Shown: positions 7,220-15,282, counted from the first letter of the stretch. The stretch is 16,997 nucleotides of DNA from an uncultured Acidobacteriota bacterium (GCA_946887105.1 CAMPKJ010000086.1:1-16997), one strand, 5' to 3'. Made by a program: numbers and translations. The notes: generated by a model not told the origin, from the letters alone.

Positions 7220-7882
7220 ATGACCTCTCTGCGTTATCGGGCGGTGTTATTCGACCTCGACGGCACGCTCGTCGATTCGTACAACGCGCTCACGGAAGCG
7301 GTCAATCACGCGCGCCGGACGCACGGGCTGCACGAGCTCAGCCCGACGCGCATCCGCGAACTGGTGGGCGAAGGAATCGAGCGCCTGCTGCAGCGGGCGT
7401 TCGAGCGCACCGAGCTGCCGCGGAGCATCGTGCAGGCGTTCGAAGCGCGTTATGACGACATCTGCTGCGCCGAATCGCGCGTGCTCGCGGACGTCGACGT
7501 CACGCTGCACGAACTGCACGAGCTCGGCGTGGCGATGGCGGTGTGCACGAACAAGCCGACCGTGTTCTCGAAGAAGATCCTCGATTTTCTCGGGCTCTCG
7601 CGCTACTTCCGCGCCATCGTCGGACCGGACATCGCCGGCGCGCGCAAGCCGGAAGCGCGGCATCTCGCCGTCACGCTCGAATCGGTGGCGTGCTCGCGCG
7701 AGGAAGCGCTCTTCGTCGGCGACATGCCGCTCGACGTCCGCGCCGCGCGCAACAGCGGCATCGACGTCGCGGTCGTGGCCACCGGCTCCTCGACGCGCGA
7801 ACAGCTCACCGCATCCGGTCCCGATCATTTCCTGGAGCGTTTCTCGGACCTGATCAAACTGGTGCGGCGGGAAGCCGCGTGA
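7220..7882 (+). CDS. gph: HAD-family phosphatase, phosphoglycolate phosphatase-like
   Basis: The 220-residue product has all four HAD motifs: motif I FDLDGTLVDS with nucleophile Asp12 and acid/base Asp14, motif II at VCTNKP (Thr110), the motif III lysine in ARKPEARH (Lys143), and motif IV VGDMPLD (Asp168, Asp172). The helical cap between residues 20 and 85 is of the small C1 type seen in Gph/PGMB enzymes. The best match is phosphoglycolate phosphatase, which clears 2-phosphoglycolate; related enzymes act on other sugar phosphates, so the substrate is not proven. Its stop overlaps the ATG of the SerB-like gene by one base, making it the first gene of the serine operon. A metabolic link is plausible, because glycolate and glyoxylate feed into glycine and serine. 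Confidence 0.85.
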   Translation: MTSLRYRAVLFDLDGTLVDSYNALTEAVNHARRTHGLHELSPTRIRELVGEGIERLLQRAFERTELPRSIVQAFEARYDDICCAESRVLADVDVTLHELHELGVAMAVCTNKPTVFSKKILDFLGLSRYFRAIVGPDIAGARKPEARHLAVTLESVACSREEALFVGDMPLDVRAARNSGIDVAVVATGSSTREQLTASGPDHFLERFSDLIKLVRREAA

Positions 7883-8631
7883 TGCGCGCGAAGTACCGTT
7901 TCATCTTCTTCGACGTCGACTCCACGATCGTGACGATCGAAGGGATCGACGTGCTCGCGAACGGCAATCCGGAGATCGTCCGCCTCACCGACGCGGCCAT
8001 GAACGGCGAGGTGCCGCTCGACGAGGTGTACGCGCGGCGGCTGGAGATCATCCGCCCGTCGCGTGCGGACGTCGAAGCGCTGGGCCGGCGTTACGTCGAG
8101 TCGCTCGTCCCCGGCGCTTCCGAAACGATCGCCACGCTGCAGCGCGCGGGCGCGGACGTGCATCTCGTGACCGCCGGAATCGCACAGGCGATTGCGCCGC
8201 TCGCGGCAAAGCTCGGCATCGCGGCGCGCGCCGTGCACGCGGTCTCGTTGCAATTCGATGAGAACGGCAACTATCGCGACTTCGACCGGCGCTCGCTGCT
8301 CACGCGCAACGGCGGCAAGGAGCTGGTCGTGCACGCCGTCCTGGCGCGCGCGAAAGGGCGCTCCGCGTTCATTGGCGACGGCGTCAGCGATCTGGAGACG
8401 AAGCCGGTGGTGAGCCTCTTCATCGGATTCGGAGGAGTTCACACGCGTGCGCGGGTGATGGAGAATGCCGAGGTGTACGTGCACGAGCCGTCGCTGGCGG
8501 CGGTGCTGCCGTACCTGTTGGAAGAGGAGTTCCTCGGTTCCTCGGAGTTCCTCGGTTGCTCGGAGGAGGATGCCGCGAGCCACTCCGAGGAACTCCGAGG
8601 AACTCCGAGGAACCCGAGGAACTCGCACTGA
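7882..8631 (+). CDS. serB: SerB-like phosphoserine phosphatase with a repeat-encoded C-terminal tail
   Basis: The 249-residue HAD protein has the SerB-type motif I FFDVDSTIVTIEG (Asp11 and Asp13), a motif III lysine in GGKELVV (Lys146), and motif IV FIGDGVSDLE (Asp166, Asp170). The DxDST form with the following glutamate is typical of phosphoserine phosphatases. It would take phosphate from L-phosphoserine in the last step of serine synthesis, and the neighbours supply the other two steps. The natural domain seems to end near Leu213 (AAVLPYLLEE). Residues 216-249 are a Ser/Glu/Arg-rich tail coded by the palindromic repeat at 8527-8624, unlike the rest of the protein and probably disordered. 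The ATG overlaps the previous stop by one base, and its TGA overlaps the next ATG by one base (TGATG). Confidence 0.87.
   Translation: MRAKYRFIFFDVDSTIVTIEGIDVLANGNPEIVRLTDAAMNGEVPLDEVYARRLEIIRPSRADVEALGRRYVESLVPGASETIATLQRAGADVHLVTAGIAQAIAPLAAKLGIAARAVHAVSLQFDENGNYRDFDRRSLLTRNGGKELVVHAVLARAKGRSAFIGDGVSDLETKPVVSLFIGFGGVHTRARVMENAEVYVHEPSLAAVLPYLLEEEFLGSSEFLGCSEEDAASHSEELRGTPRNPRNSH
8527..8624. repeat. Palindromic GGTTCCTCG repeat, copy 2, inside the serB 3' end
   Basis: The left arm (8527-8563) has TTCCTCGG units at 8530, 8538 and 8548 and a variant TTGCTCGG at 8556. The right arm (8585-8624) has CCGAGG units at 8585, 8595, 8605 and 8614, separated by AACT or AAC. The arms are reverse complements over about 37 bp with very few mismatches or bulges, around a ~21-nt loop (8564-8584). 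The repeat lies wholly within the serB-like reading frame and codes for its last ~33 residues. It shares its unit with the copy at 2759-2835. The right arm ends only 6 nt before the aminotransferase ATG. Confidence 0.92.
8616..8621 (+). promoter_or_regulatory. Shine-Dalgarno site of the aminotransferase gene, carried by the repeat
   Basis: GAGGAA lies 9 nt before the ATG at 8631 and is part of the right arm of the palindromic repeat. Its exact complement, TTCCTC at 8530-8535, is in the left arm. In folded mRNA the site would be base-paired and hidden unless ribosomes translating the serB-like gene open the hairpin. Confidence 0.6.
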
Positions 8632-9704
8632 TGACTGCCAAGTACTTCGTCCCCGGCCCGACCTGGGTTCGTCCCGAGATTTTGCGGGAGATGACGCGGC
8701 CGATGATCGGCCACCGCAGCAACGAGTTCAAAGAGCTGTTCCGCGCCATCAATGCAGACCTGAAATCGCTCTTCATGACCGCGCAGACGACGTTCGTCGT
8801 CACCGCGTCGGGCACCGGCGTGATGCAGGCCGCGCTCGAAAACTGCGTCGCGCGGCGCGTGCTGGTGACGACCTGCGGCGCGTTTTCCGAGCGCTGGTAC
8901 AACATCGGCGAATCGCTCGGCTACGAAGTGGACCGCCAGGACACGGAGTGGGGCCAGGCCGTCGATCCCGATGCGCTGGCCGATCATCTCGCGCGGCATC
9001 AGCGCGCGCACTACGACGCCGTGACGATCACGCACAACGAGACCTCCACCGGCGTCACCAACGACGTCGCCGCGCTGGTGCAGGTGGTGCGCGAAGAAGC
9101 GCCCGACGCGCTCGTGCTCGTCGACACCGTCTCCTCCCTCGGCGGCATTCCGGTGGAGTTCGACTCCTGGGGCGCAGACGTCTGCCTGGCCAGCGTGCAG
9201 AAGGCGATCGCACTGCCGCCCGGCATCACCGTCGTGGCCGTATCGGACAAGTCGCTCGCGTGCGCGAAGAAGCATCCGTATCGCGGGACGTACTTCGACT
9301 TTCTCGCCTACAAAAAGTACGCGGACGACGACAGCGTGCCGTCGACGCCGTCCATCCCGCATTTCTACGCGCTGGCCGCGCAGCTCGAGCACATCATCCG
9401 CGGCGAAGGACTGGCGGCGCGCTTCGAGCGCCACCGCCGCATGCGCGAGATCACGCATCAGCGCACCGCGCGCTACGCCAAGCTCGCCGCCGATCCAGAA
9501 CACGCATCCGCGACGATCAGCGCGCTCACGCCGATCATCCCCGCCGCGACCATTCGCGCGGAGATGAAAAAGCGCGGGTACACGCTGGGCGGCGGATACG
9601 GGCAGTGGGCGGACACGACGTTCCGCATCGGCCACATGGGCGACATCTCGATCGCGGATCTCGAGGCCATGCTCGACGCGCTCGATGAAGTGACGCGCGG
9701 CTGA
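8631..9704 (+). CDS. Class V PLP aminotransferase (COG0075 type), probable phosphoserine aminotransferase
   Basis: The 357-residue product starts at ATG 8631, where MTAKYFVPGPTWVRPEIL matches the usual N-terminus of serine-pyruvate/alanine-glyoxylate aminotransferases. An upstream frame extends to 8556 but runs through the repeat and is not believable as protein. Motifs: TASGTGVMQAALEN for phosphate binding, THNETSTGV, LVDTVSSLGG (Asp165 facing the pyridine nitrogen), and LASVQKAIALPPG with the Schiff-base lysine Lys191. The family moves amino groups onto glyoxylate, pyruvate or hydroxypyruvate. Between SerB-like and SerA genes, and with no classical SerC in view, the likely reaction is 3-phosphohydroxypyruvate plus an amino donor to L-phosphoserine. 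That assignment rests on context; serine-glyoxylate or serine-pyruvate transamination remains possible. Confidence 0.88.
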   Translation: MTAKYFVPGPTWVRPEILREMTRPMIGHRSNEFKELFRAINADLKSLFMTAQTTFVVTASGTGVMQAALENCVARRVLVTTCGAFSERWYNIGESLGYEVDRQDTEWGQAVDPDALADHLARHQRAHYDAVTITHNETSTGVTNDVAALVQVVREEAPDALVLVDTVSSLGGIPVEFDSWGADVCLASVQKAIALPPGITVVAVSDKSLACAKKHPYRGTYFDFLAYKKYADDDSVPSTPSIPHFYALAAQLEHIIRGEGLAARFERHRRMREITHQRTARYAKLAADPEHASATISALTPIIPAATIRAEMKKRGYTLGGGYGQWADTTFRIGHMGDISIADLEAMLDALDEVTRG

Positions 9705-9709
9705 CCGAT

Positions 9710-11302
9710 ATGGACAGCGGCAGGCAGAAGGTCCTCGTCACCGACACCATCGCCCCCTCCGGCCTGGCGATCCTCGAAGCCGCGGACGACATCGAGCTCG
9801 ATTACCGTCCGGGATTGAAAGATCAGGCGCTGCTGGACGCCGTGGCGCAGACGGATGCGCTGATCACGCGCAGCGGCACCGCGGTCACGCCGGAACTGGT
9901 GAACGCGGGCACGCGGCTGCGCATCGTGGGGCGCGCGGGCGTCGGTCTCGACAACGTCGATGTCGACGCGTGTACCGCGCGCGGCATCCTGGTCATCAAC
10001 GCGCCGACCGCGAACATCATGTCGGCCACCGAGCACACCATGGCCATGCTGCTGGCGCTGTGCCGCAACATCCCCGAGGCGCATGCGAGCGTGAAACGCG
10101 GCGAGTGGACGCGGTCGAAGTTCCTCGGCACGGAGCTGGACGGCAAGACCCTCGGCGTGATCGGGCTGGGCCGGATCGGCACGCGCGTCACCACGCGCGC
10201 CCGCGGCTTCGGCATGCGCGTGATCGCGTACGACCCGTACATCGCCGACTCCGTCTACGAGAAAGTCGGCGCGGCAAAAGTGACGCTGAACCAGCTGCTC
10301 GAGCAGGCGGACGTCATCACCGTGCACACGCCGATGACGGACGAGACGCGCTCGCTGATCGGCGCGGAAGAGCTGGCGAAGACGAAAGACGGCGTGATCG
10401 CGCTGAACATCGCGCGCGGCGGGATTTACGAAGAGCAGGCGCTCGCGGATGCGCTGAACAGCGGCAAGGTCGCCGGCGCGGCCATCGACGTTTACGTCGA
10501 CGAACCGCCGCCGCCCGATCATCCGCTGCTGAATGCGAAGAACGTCATCCTCTCGCCGCACATCGGTGCGAACACGATCGAGGCGCAGGATCGCGTGGCC
10601 GTGCAGACCGCGGAGATGGTGGTCGAGGCGTTACGCGGCTCGATCTTCGTGTCGGCGGTGAACCTGCCATTCGAAGGATTGTCGGACGCCGACGCCGCAC
10701 CGCTGATCAAGCTCGCGGAGAAGCTCGGCGTGCTGGCCGCGCAGATCATCAACGGTCCGGTCACGCGCGCGGAGATCGAGCTGTGGGGCGTCGAAGAGCG
10801 GCTGATGAAGATCCTGTCGGTGGCATCGCTGAAAGGCGTGCTCGCGCCGCATCTCGCCGAGTCGGTGAACTTCGTGAACGCCGAACAGATCGCGCAGACG
10901 CGCGGCATCGCCATCAGCTCGACCATGCATCCCACTCCGCGCGACTACGCGAACCTGCTCACGTTCCGCGCGTCCTCGCCGACCGAGGAGACCTGCGTCT
11001 CCGGCACGGTCTTCCACGAGAAAAATCAGCGCATCGTGTCGGTCAACAACTTCCGCGTGGAGTTCAAACCGGAAGGACACATCCTCTACATCCTCAACCG
11101 CGACGTCCCCGGCGTGGTCGGCCGCGTCGGCACGACCCTCGGCGACCACGAAGTGAACATCGCCGAATACAACCTCGCCCGCAGCTCGAGCGGCGGCACG
11201 GCCATGGCCATCATCACCATCGACTCGCCGCTGAACGACGACGCCCTGACCGCGCTGCGGGTCATGCCCGCGATCAAGGAAGTGCGGCAGCTGCGGGTGT
11301 AA
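9710..11302 (+). CDS. serA: D-3-phosphoglycerate dehydrogenase with C-terminal ACT domain
   Basis: The 530-residue length is typical of long-form SerA. It has a substrate-binding half with SGTAVTPELV and RAGVGLDNVD. The Rossmann fold follows with GLGRIG (Gly152, Gly154, Gly157), and the catalytic set is Arg236 in NIARGG, Glu265 in DEPPPPDHPL and His284 in LSPHIGANT. An allosteric-substrate-binding domain follows (about 320-450) and an ACT domain closes the protein (about 457-530, NRDVPGVVGRVGTTLG). It oxidises 3-phosphoglycerate to 3-phosphohydroxypyruvate with NAD+, the first committed step of serine synthesis. ACT domains in this position commonly bind serine for feedback inhibition. The gene starts 5 bp after the aminotransferase stop and closes the operon. 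Its stop is only 6 bp from the convergent 959-residue gene. Confidence 0.96.
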   Translation: MDSGRQKVLVTDTIAPSGLAILEAADDIELDYRPGLKDQALLDAVAQTDALITRSGTAVTPELVNAGTRLRIVGRAGVGLDNVDVDACTARGILVINAPTANIMSATEHTMAMLLALCRNIPEAHASVKRGEWTRSKFLGTELDGKTLGVIGLGRIGTRVTTRARGFGMRVIAYDPYIADSVYEKVGAAKVTLNQLLEQADVITVHTPMTDETRSLIGAEELAKTKDGVIALNIARGGIYEEQALADALNSGKVAGAAIDVYVDEPPPPDHPLLNAKNVILSPHIGANTIEAQDRVAVQTAEMVVEALRGSIFVSAVNLPFEGLSDADAAPLIKLAEKLGVLAAQIINGPVTRAEIELWGVEERLMKILSVASLKGVLAPHLAESVNFVNAEQIAQTRGIAISSTMHPTPRDYANLLTFRASSPTEETCVSGTVFHEKNQRIVSVNNFRVEFKPEGHILYILNRDVPGVVGRVGTTLGDHEVNIAEYNLARSSSGGTAMAIITIDSPLNDDALTALRVMPAIKEVRQLRV

Positions 11303-11308
11303 TTGACA

Positions 11309-14188
11309 TCAGCGGCGGATGATGCTGCGCAGGTCCACCGCATCCAGCAATGTGCCTTCGGGAGTGGTCATGCTGGCCGCGCCGTTCATGACGGCGATGG
11401 CGTGGCCATCCTCATCGAGCACGGCGCCGCCCATGGCCGCCTCCGGATCCAACGGCTTCTCGGTCCTCAGAAAATAGGTGGCGCGTTTGCCGTCGCGCGA
11501 TTGATCGGCGCTGACGATTCGGCCGGGCGTGATGGTCTGCGTGCACGTTGGCCCGGTCCACGTGCACGAGACGACGAAGATGCGCCCGGTGACATTCTCC
11601 GGTGGCGCGTCCGGCGCATCCGGCTTCAGCACGTGCACGGGCATCTTTCCTTTGAATGGCGCAAGCACGAGTGCCAGGCCGCGCTGATGGTCGGGAGCGT
11701 CGCGCGTGTCGATCGATTGCACGGTGAACACGCGCTTCGGCGTTGCCGGCGCCGCCATCTTCCATGAGGTCAGCCGCTCGCGGACGAGCTGCGTGAGGTT
11801 GTCCGGCGACGTCTCCGGACGAAAATCGCGGACGGCGCTGACCGCGACCACGCCGGACGGCGTTTCGACGAGGAACGACGCCGACGGCGGCTGTGCGGCG
11901 CCGTCGATCACCACCTCGTTCTGCATCAACATCTGCGGCCACTGCGCGATCGGGGGCGCGGCGGGAGGCGCGGTCTTCAGCTTCGGTGCGGCCGCAACGG
12001 GCGTCGCCGGTTTGGGTGCATTGTCGATGAACGTTTCGGCGGGCGTGCCGAGTGCCCATTCGCGCGTTTCGTTGTAAGCCGCACGCGACCACATCGTCGC
12101 GGCGCCGTTGTACCAGTCGAGTTCTTTGCGCTGGAACATCTCGCGGGCGGTGGCGCGATCGTTCGTCCACCGCGCCATGAGCGCGAAGCGGTGGTAGCTG
12201 GGAATCCATTGCGGCGCGATGCGGATCAGATCGCGCATCCCCTGGCGCGCCCGCGACCATTCCAGGCCGAGCGTGCCGGCTTTCTCGCCCATCAGGAAAT
12301 AGGCTTGATAGGTGAGCCACGCGTACATCCCGTCGCCCATGGCCGTTCGCGTGAGCGCGGCCGCCTCTTCCACGAACGGGCGGAACTCGGCGACACGATT
12401 GCCCCACTGCGGCGACAGTGCGAGTGCCGCGAAGGCGAACGCTTCCGGATTGTGCGTGTGCTTGGCGGCTCGTCGCGCGACTTGAACGGGATCGCGTCCC
12501 TGCAGGTGCGCGAGCTGCACCGACAAAGCCCAGTAATGCGGATCCGCCTCAGCGCCCTGCAACGCCATGAGGGTCCGGTCGGCTTCGTCGAGAAGCGTCT
12601 GGTACACCGCACCGTCCTGCGTCGTGACTGTATCGGCGTAGCCGCCGCCCCTGCGCCGCCACGCCGCGCTCGTCAGCGTCTGCGCGAGCGCAATCTTGGG
12701 CGTGATGGATTGCGGCCGCGCCGCGATCCATTCGCGCAGCGTCGCCAGCACCGTGGCCTCGTCCATGGCGTTGGCCCAGTTCAGCATGGCGTAGAACACG
12801 CTCGTATCCCAATGCAGCGGATCGGCGGACCATGGCTTCGCCCGCAACTCGTTCGCGATGCTTTCCAGCCTGGTGAAGTCTTTCGCGCGAAGCAGCGGTT
12901 CCCAGTCGCGCTCCTGCTGCCTCCGGACCGCAAAACGGTCGAACGTCGATGCAGAACTCACCGCCGCCACAGGTGCGACCGGCGCGCACGCGATGGGCGA
13001 AGCGATCAGTACGGCCGGCGTGACCTTCGTCTCCCACGGTCGTTTCTCGACCGTCAGCGGTGCAACGTCCAATGCCATTCGTTCCGCGGGAGACGAGGCA
13101 TCCGCGAACGGAATGCTGGACGCGGAAAACCAGGGACAGCCAGTCGTTCCATCGGCGTCGATGCGGATCAGGTAGGTGAGCGGATCCATGGTTGGACCGC
13201 CGAAGATCGCCGGTGTGTAGAACAACCCGCCGGAAACCGGCGCGAGATCGCCGCTGCGGGGCACGCCCGCGCTCAGCGACTCGCCGTTGCCGGCGGTGAA
13301 CGCCTGCTGCCATAGTTGCGTTCCATCGCCGCGGAACGAGACGAGCACGGCGCGTTTCTCCGTCAGCGCCGATACCGCGAACGCGTCTTTGGCGATCGCG
13401 ACGAGCGTGCTCGCGTGAACGCGGTCGAGTCTCAGCGTGCGCTGCCACCTCGCCGAGCCGTCGGCCGCCACGCGGGCGATCAGCAGATGCGATCCGGCCG
13501 CAATCAGATCGCCGTCCGCGGTTTCGACGACGGTACGGAAGCCGCCGGATGTATTCGGGTAGACCTGGTGCCAGGCCAGTTCCCCTTTTGCGGTGAGCTT
13601 CACCAGCCACGGCTTCTCGCGGCTGGACCCGGCGCAGACGATCCCTCCGTCGCGCGTTTGCACGATGGCGTTCACAAGGTCGTAGCCCGACGCATCGAGC
13701 TTTCTCGCCCACTCGACGCCTCCGGCGGCGGCGGTCCGCAATACGAAGGCCGCGTTGCCTGCCATTCCGGCGACGATCAACCCGCCGTCCGTGGTCGAGA
13801 TCGCCGCAACCGGCTGGAACGACGTCACCTCGGCGGGAACCAGCCGCGCCGTCCAGAGGACGCCGAGATCGCGATCGAGTTTCAGAAGCTCGAGCTCCGG
13901 TTCGCCGCCGCTCAGGCTCGCGCCGCCTGCATAGAAAGAACCCGCGCTACCGCGAGCGAGGAATGTCGCTTGATGTTCGAGCTCACGCGATGCGACGACG
14001 TTGCCGCTCGAATCGGTCGTGAACAGGACGCCCGGCGATCCGCTCGTCAACACCGCGGCGCCGCCGTCAGCGACCGGCACCAGCGCCTTGGTGTGCGCCT
14101 TCATCGGTCCATACACGCGCACCCATCCGGCGCCGGCCGGTGCGGCAACGGCGGACAACATGAGTACTGCCACAACGCTTCTGATCAT
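11309..14188 (-). CDS. Exported large protein: propeller-like repeats, DUF4034-like helical region, protease-like C-terminus
   Basis: From ATG 14188, with an AGGGGA site 7 nt upstream, the product is 959 residues. It begins with a signal peptide (MIRSVVAVLMLSAVAAPAGA). Residues ~20-400 hold repeated short blades of the kind 'TxDGGLIVAG...LRTAAAGGVEWARKL', similar to PQQ/delta-60-like beta-propellers. Residues ~420-720 are alpha-helical, with RRRGGGYADTV and later EADPHYWALSVQLAHLQG; this resembles DUF4034. After a Pro/Ala linker, residues ~765-959 look like a trypsin/DegP-like beta-barrel: SASFLVETPSGVVAVSAV near its start and MGGAVLDEDGHAIAVMNG where active enzymes have GDSGGP. The serine and histidine of a working triad are not seen, so this part is probably not a protease. 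The frame runs upstream to 14296, but that extension precedes the signal peptide and is rejected. Function unknown. Confidence 0.85.
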   Translation of the reverse strand: MIRSVVAVLMLSAVAAPAGAGWVRVYGPMKAHTKALVPVADGGAAVLTSGSPGVLFTTDSSGNVVASRELEHQATFLARGSAGSFYAGGASLSGGEPELELLKLDRDLGVLWTARLVPAEVTSFQPVAAISTTDGGLIVAGMAGNAAFVLRTAAAGGVEWARKLDASGYDLVNAIVQTRDGGIVCAGSSREKPWLVKLTAKGELAWHQVYPNTSGGFRTVVETADGDLIAAGSHLLIARVAADGSARWQRTLRLDRVHASTLVAIAKDAFAVSALTEKRAVLVSFRGDGTQLWQQAFTAGNGESLSAGVPRSGDLAPVSGGLFYTPAIFGGPTMDPLTYLIRIDADGTTGCPWFSASSIPFADASSPAERMALDVAPLTVEKRPWETKVTPAVLIASPIACAPVAPVAAVSSASTFDRFAVRRQQERDWEPLLRAKDFTRLESIANELRAKPWSADPLHWDTSVFYAMLNWANAMDEATVLATLREWIAARPQSITPKIALAQTLTSAAWRRRGGGYADTVTTQDGAVYQTLLDEADRTLMALQGAEADPHYWALSVQLAHLQGRDPVQVARRAAKHTHNPEAFAFAALALSPQWGNRVAEFRPFVEEAAALTRTAMGDGMYAWLTYQAYFLMGEKAGTLGLEWSRARQGMRDLIRIAPQWIPSYHRFALMARWTNDRATAREMFQRKELDWYNGAATMWSRAAYNETREWALGTPAETFIDNAPKPATPVAAAPKLKTAPPAAPPIAQWPQMLMQNEVVIDGAAQPPSASFLVETPSGVVAVSAVRDFRPETSPDNLTQLVRERLTSWKMAAPATPKRVFTVQSIDTRDAPDHQRGLALVLAPFKGKMPVHVLKPDAPDAPPENVTGRIFVVSCTWTGPTCTQTITPGRIVSADQSRDGKRATYFLRTEKPLDPEAAMGGAVLDEDGHAIAVMNGAASMTTPEGTLLDAVDLRSIIRR

Positions 14189-14195
14189 CGAGATA

Positions 14196-14201
14196 TCCCC
14201 T
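14196..14201 (-). promoter_or_regulatory. Shine-Dalgarno site fixing the start of the 959-residue protein gene
   Basis: The minus strand reads AGGGGA, 7 nt before the ATG at 14188. It decides in favour of that start over the far longer upstream frame. Confidence 0.6.
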
Positions 14202-14280
14202 GGCGCGCGGCATTCTACGAGGCGAGGGGCGTCATCGTGCAGTTCGACGTCACGGGGTTCGGTGATCCTGCGGCCACGGC

Positions 14281-14286
14281 TACAAT
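14281..14286 (+). promoter_or_regulatory. Candidate -10 element for a leaderless aldo/keto reductase transcript
   Basis: TACAAT ends 9 nt before the ATG at 14296, with no Shine-Dalgarno sequence in between. The spacing matches that of TATAAG before the phosphatase gene. A TTCGGT at 14258-14263 sits 17 nt upstream but is a poor -35. The rest of the 107-bp divergent gap shows nothing else I can call. Confidence 0.4.
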
Positions 14287-14295
14287 GAACCGTCA

Positions 14296-15282
14296 ATGCA
14301 TTACCGCAAACTGGGGAAGACCGGGCTCACGGTCAGCGAGATCGGCTTCGGGGCGTGGGCGATCGGCGGGCCTGCGGGCGCGGCGGGAACGCCGCTGGGC
14401 TGGGGAAAGACGAGCGATGACGAGTCGCTCGGTGCGATCCGGCGCGCGCGCGAGCTGGGGGTCACGTTCTTCGACACGGCGGACTCGTATGGCTTCGGGC
14501 GCAGCGAGTCGCTGCTAGGTATCGTGCTGTCGCGGACGCGCAAAGACGTCGTCATCGCCACGAAGGTCGGCGTCGTGCGCGATGCGGACGGGCGGCTGCG
14601 CAAGGATTTCTCGCGCAATCACATCCAGCTCGCGGTCGATGGATCGCTGAAACGGCTGCGCACCGATTACATCGATCTCTATCAACTCCACAATCCGACG
14701 CTCGACGAGTTGCGCCGCGATGACATTCACGAGGCGATGGATCGTCTGCAGGACGCCGGCAAGATCCGCTTCTGGGGCGTGTCGGTGACGACGCCCGAAG
14801 AAGGCATTGAGGTGATCCGCAACGGCTGGGGCTATGCGCTGCAGGTCCTGTACAACGCGCTCAACCAGGCGCCCGATCAGGAGCTCTTTCCGCTGGCGAA
14901 GGAGAAAGGCTACGGAGTCATCGCGCGCGTGCCGCTCGCGTCGGGACTGCTCAGCGGCAAGTACCGGCACGACACCACGTTCGCCACCGACGACGTGCGC
15001 CAGAATTTCCTCACGCCGAAGCGCCTCGAGGAAGTGATGCCCCGCGTCGACGAAGTGAAGTCGATCATCGGCGGCACCGCGCGTGCGCTCGCCGAAGGAG
15101 CGCTGCGGTTCGTGCTCGCGAACGATGCGGTCTCGACCACGATCCCCGGCATGCGCAACGTGCGTCAGGTGGAGATGAACGTGGCCGCGGACGAGGTGCG
15201 CATCCCGCGGGAAGTGGTCGAGAAGCTGAAGGCGCGGCTGGGGGACTACAACTTCTACCAGCGGCACGGCATCAAGATTTAG
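14296..15282 (+). CDS. Aldo/keto reductase (NADPH-dependent oxidoreductase)
   Basis: The 328-residue product is a typical AKR TIM barrel. It begins MHYRKLGKTGLTVSEIGFGA, the usual opening of the YccK/Tas/GSP69-like group. The catalytic tetrad is complete: Asp60 and Tyr65 in FFDTADSYG, Lys90 in IATKVG and His132 in LYQLHNP. The C-terminal part has LRFVLANDAVSTTIPGMRN, the common cofactor-phosphate binding region. Such enzymes reduce aldehydes or ketones with NADPH; the natural substrate cannot be read from sequence. The gene stands alone: the upstream neighbour is divergent, and uvrA follows after 53 bp on the same strand, so read-through into uvrA is possible. Confidence 0.93.
   Translation: MHYRKLGKTGLTVSEIGFGAWAIGGPAGAAGTPLGWGKTSDDESLGAIRRARELGVTFFDTADSYGFGRSESLLGIVLSRTRKDVVIATKVGVVRDADGRLRKDFSRNHIQLAVDGSLKRLRTDYIDLYQLHNPTLDELRRDDIHEAMDRLQDAGKIRFWGVSVTTPEEGIEVIRNGWGYALQVLYNALNQAPDQELFPLAKEKGYGVIARVPLASGLLSGKYRHDTTFATDDVRQNFLTPKRLEEVMPRVDEVKSIIGGTARALAEGALRFVLANDAVSTTIPGMRNVRQVEMNVAADEVRIPREVVEKLKARLGDYNFYQRHGIKI

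Noticed and set aside
8527..8624. CRISPR-like array from the regular CCGAGG units
   Set aside because: Units are only 8-10 nt apart with no unique spacers, and the two halves are reverse complements; it is a hairpin repeat.
8556..8630. N-terminal extension of the aminotransferase upstream of 8631
   Set aside because: It translates the palindromic repeat. The ATG at 8631 has a well-placed GAGGAA and matches the family N-terminus.
11303..11308. Intrinsic terminator between serA and the convergent gene
   Set aside because: Only 6 bp separate the stops and no hairpin with a T-run is visible there.
14189..14296. 36-residue N-terminal extension of the large exported protein
   Set aside because: It would bury the signal peptide inside the protein and overlap the reductase start. 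ATG 14188 has a good Shine-Dalgarno site.
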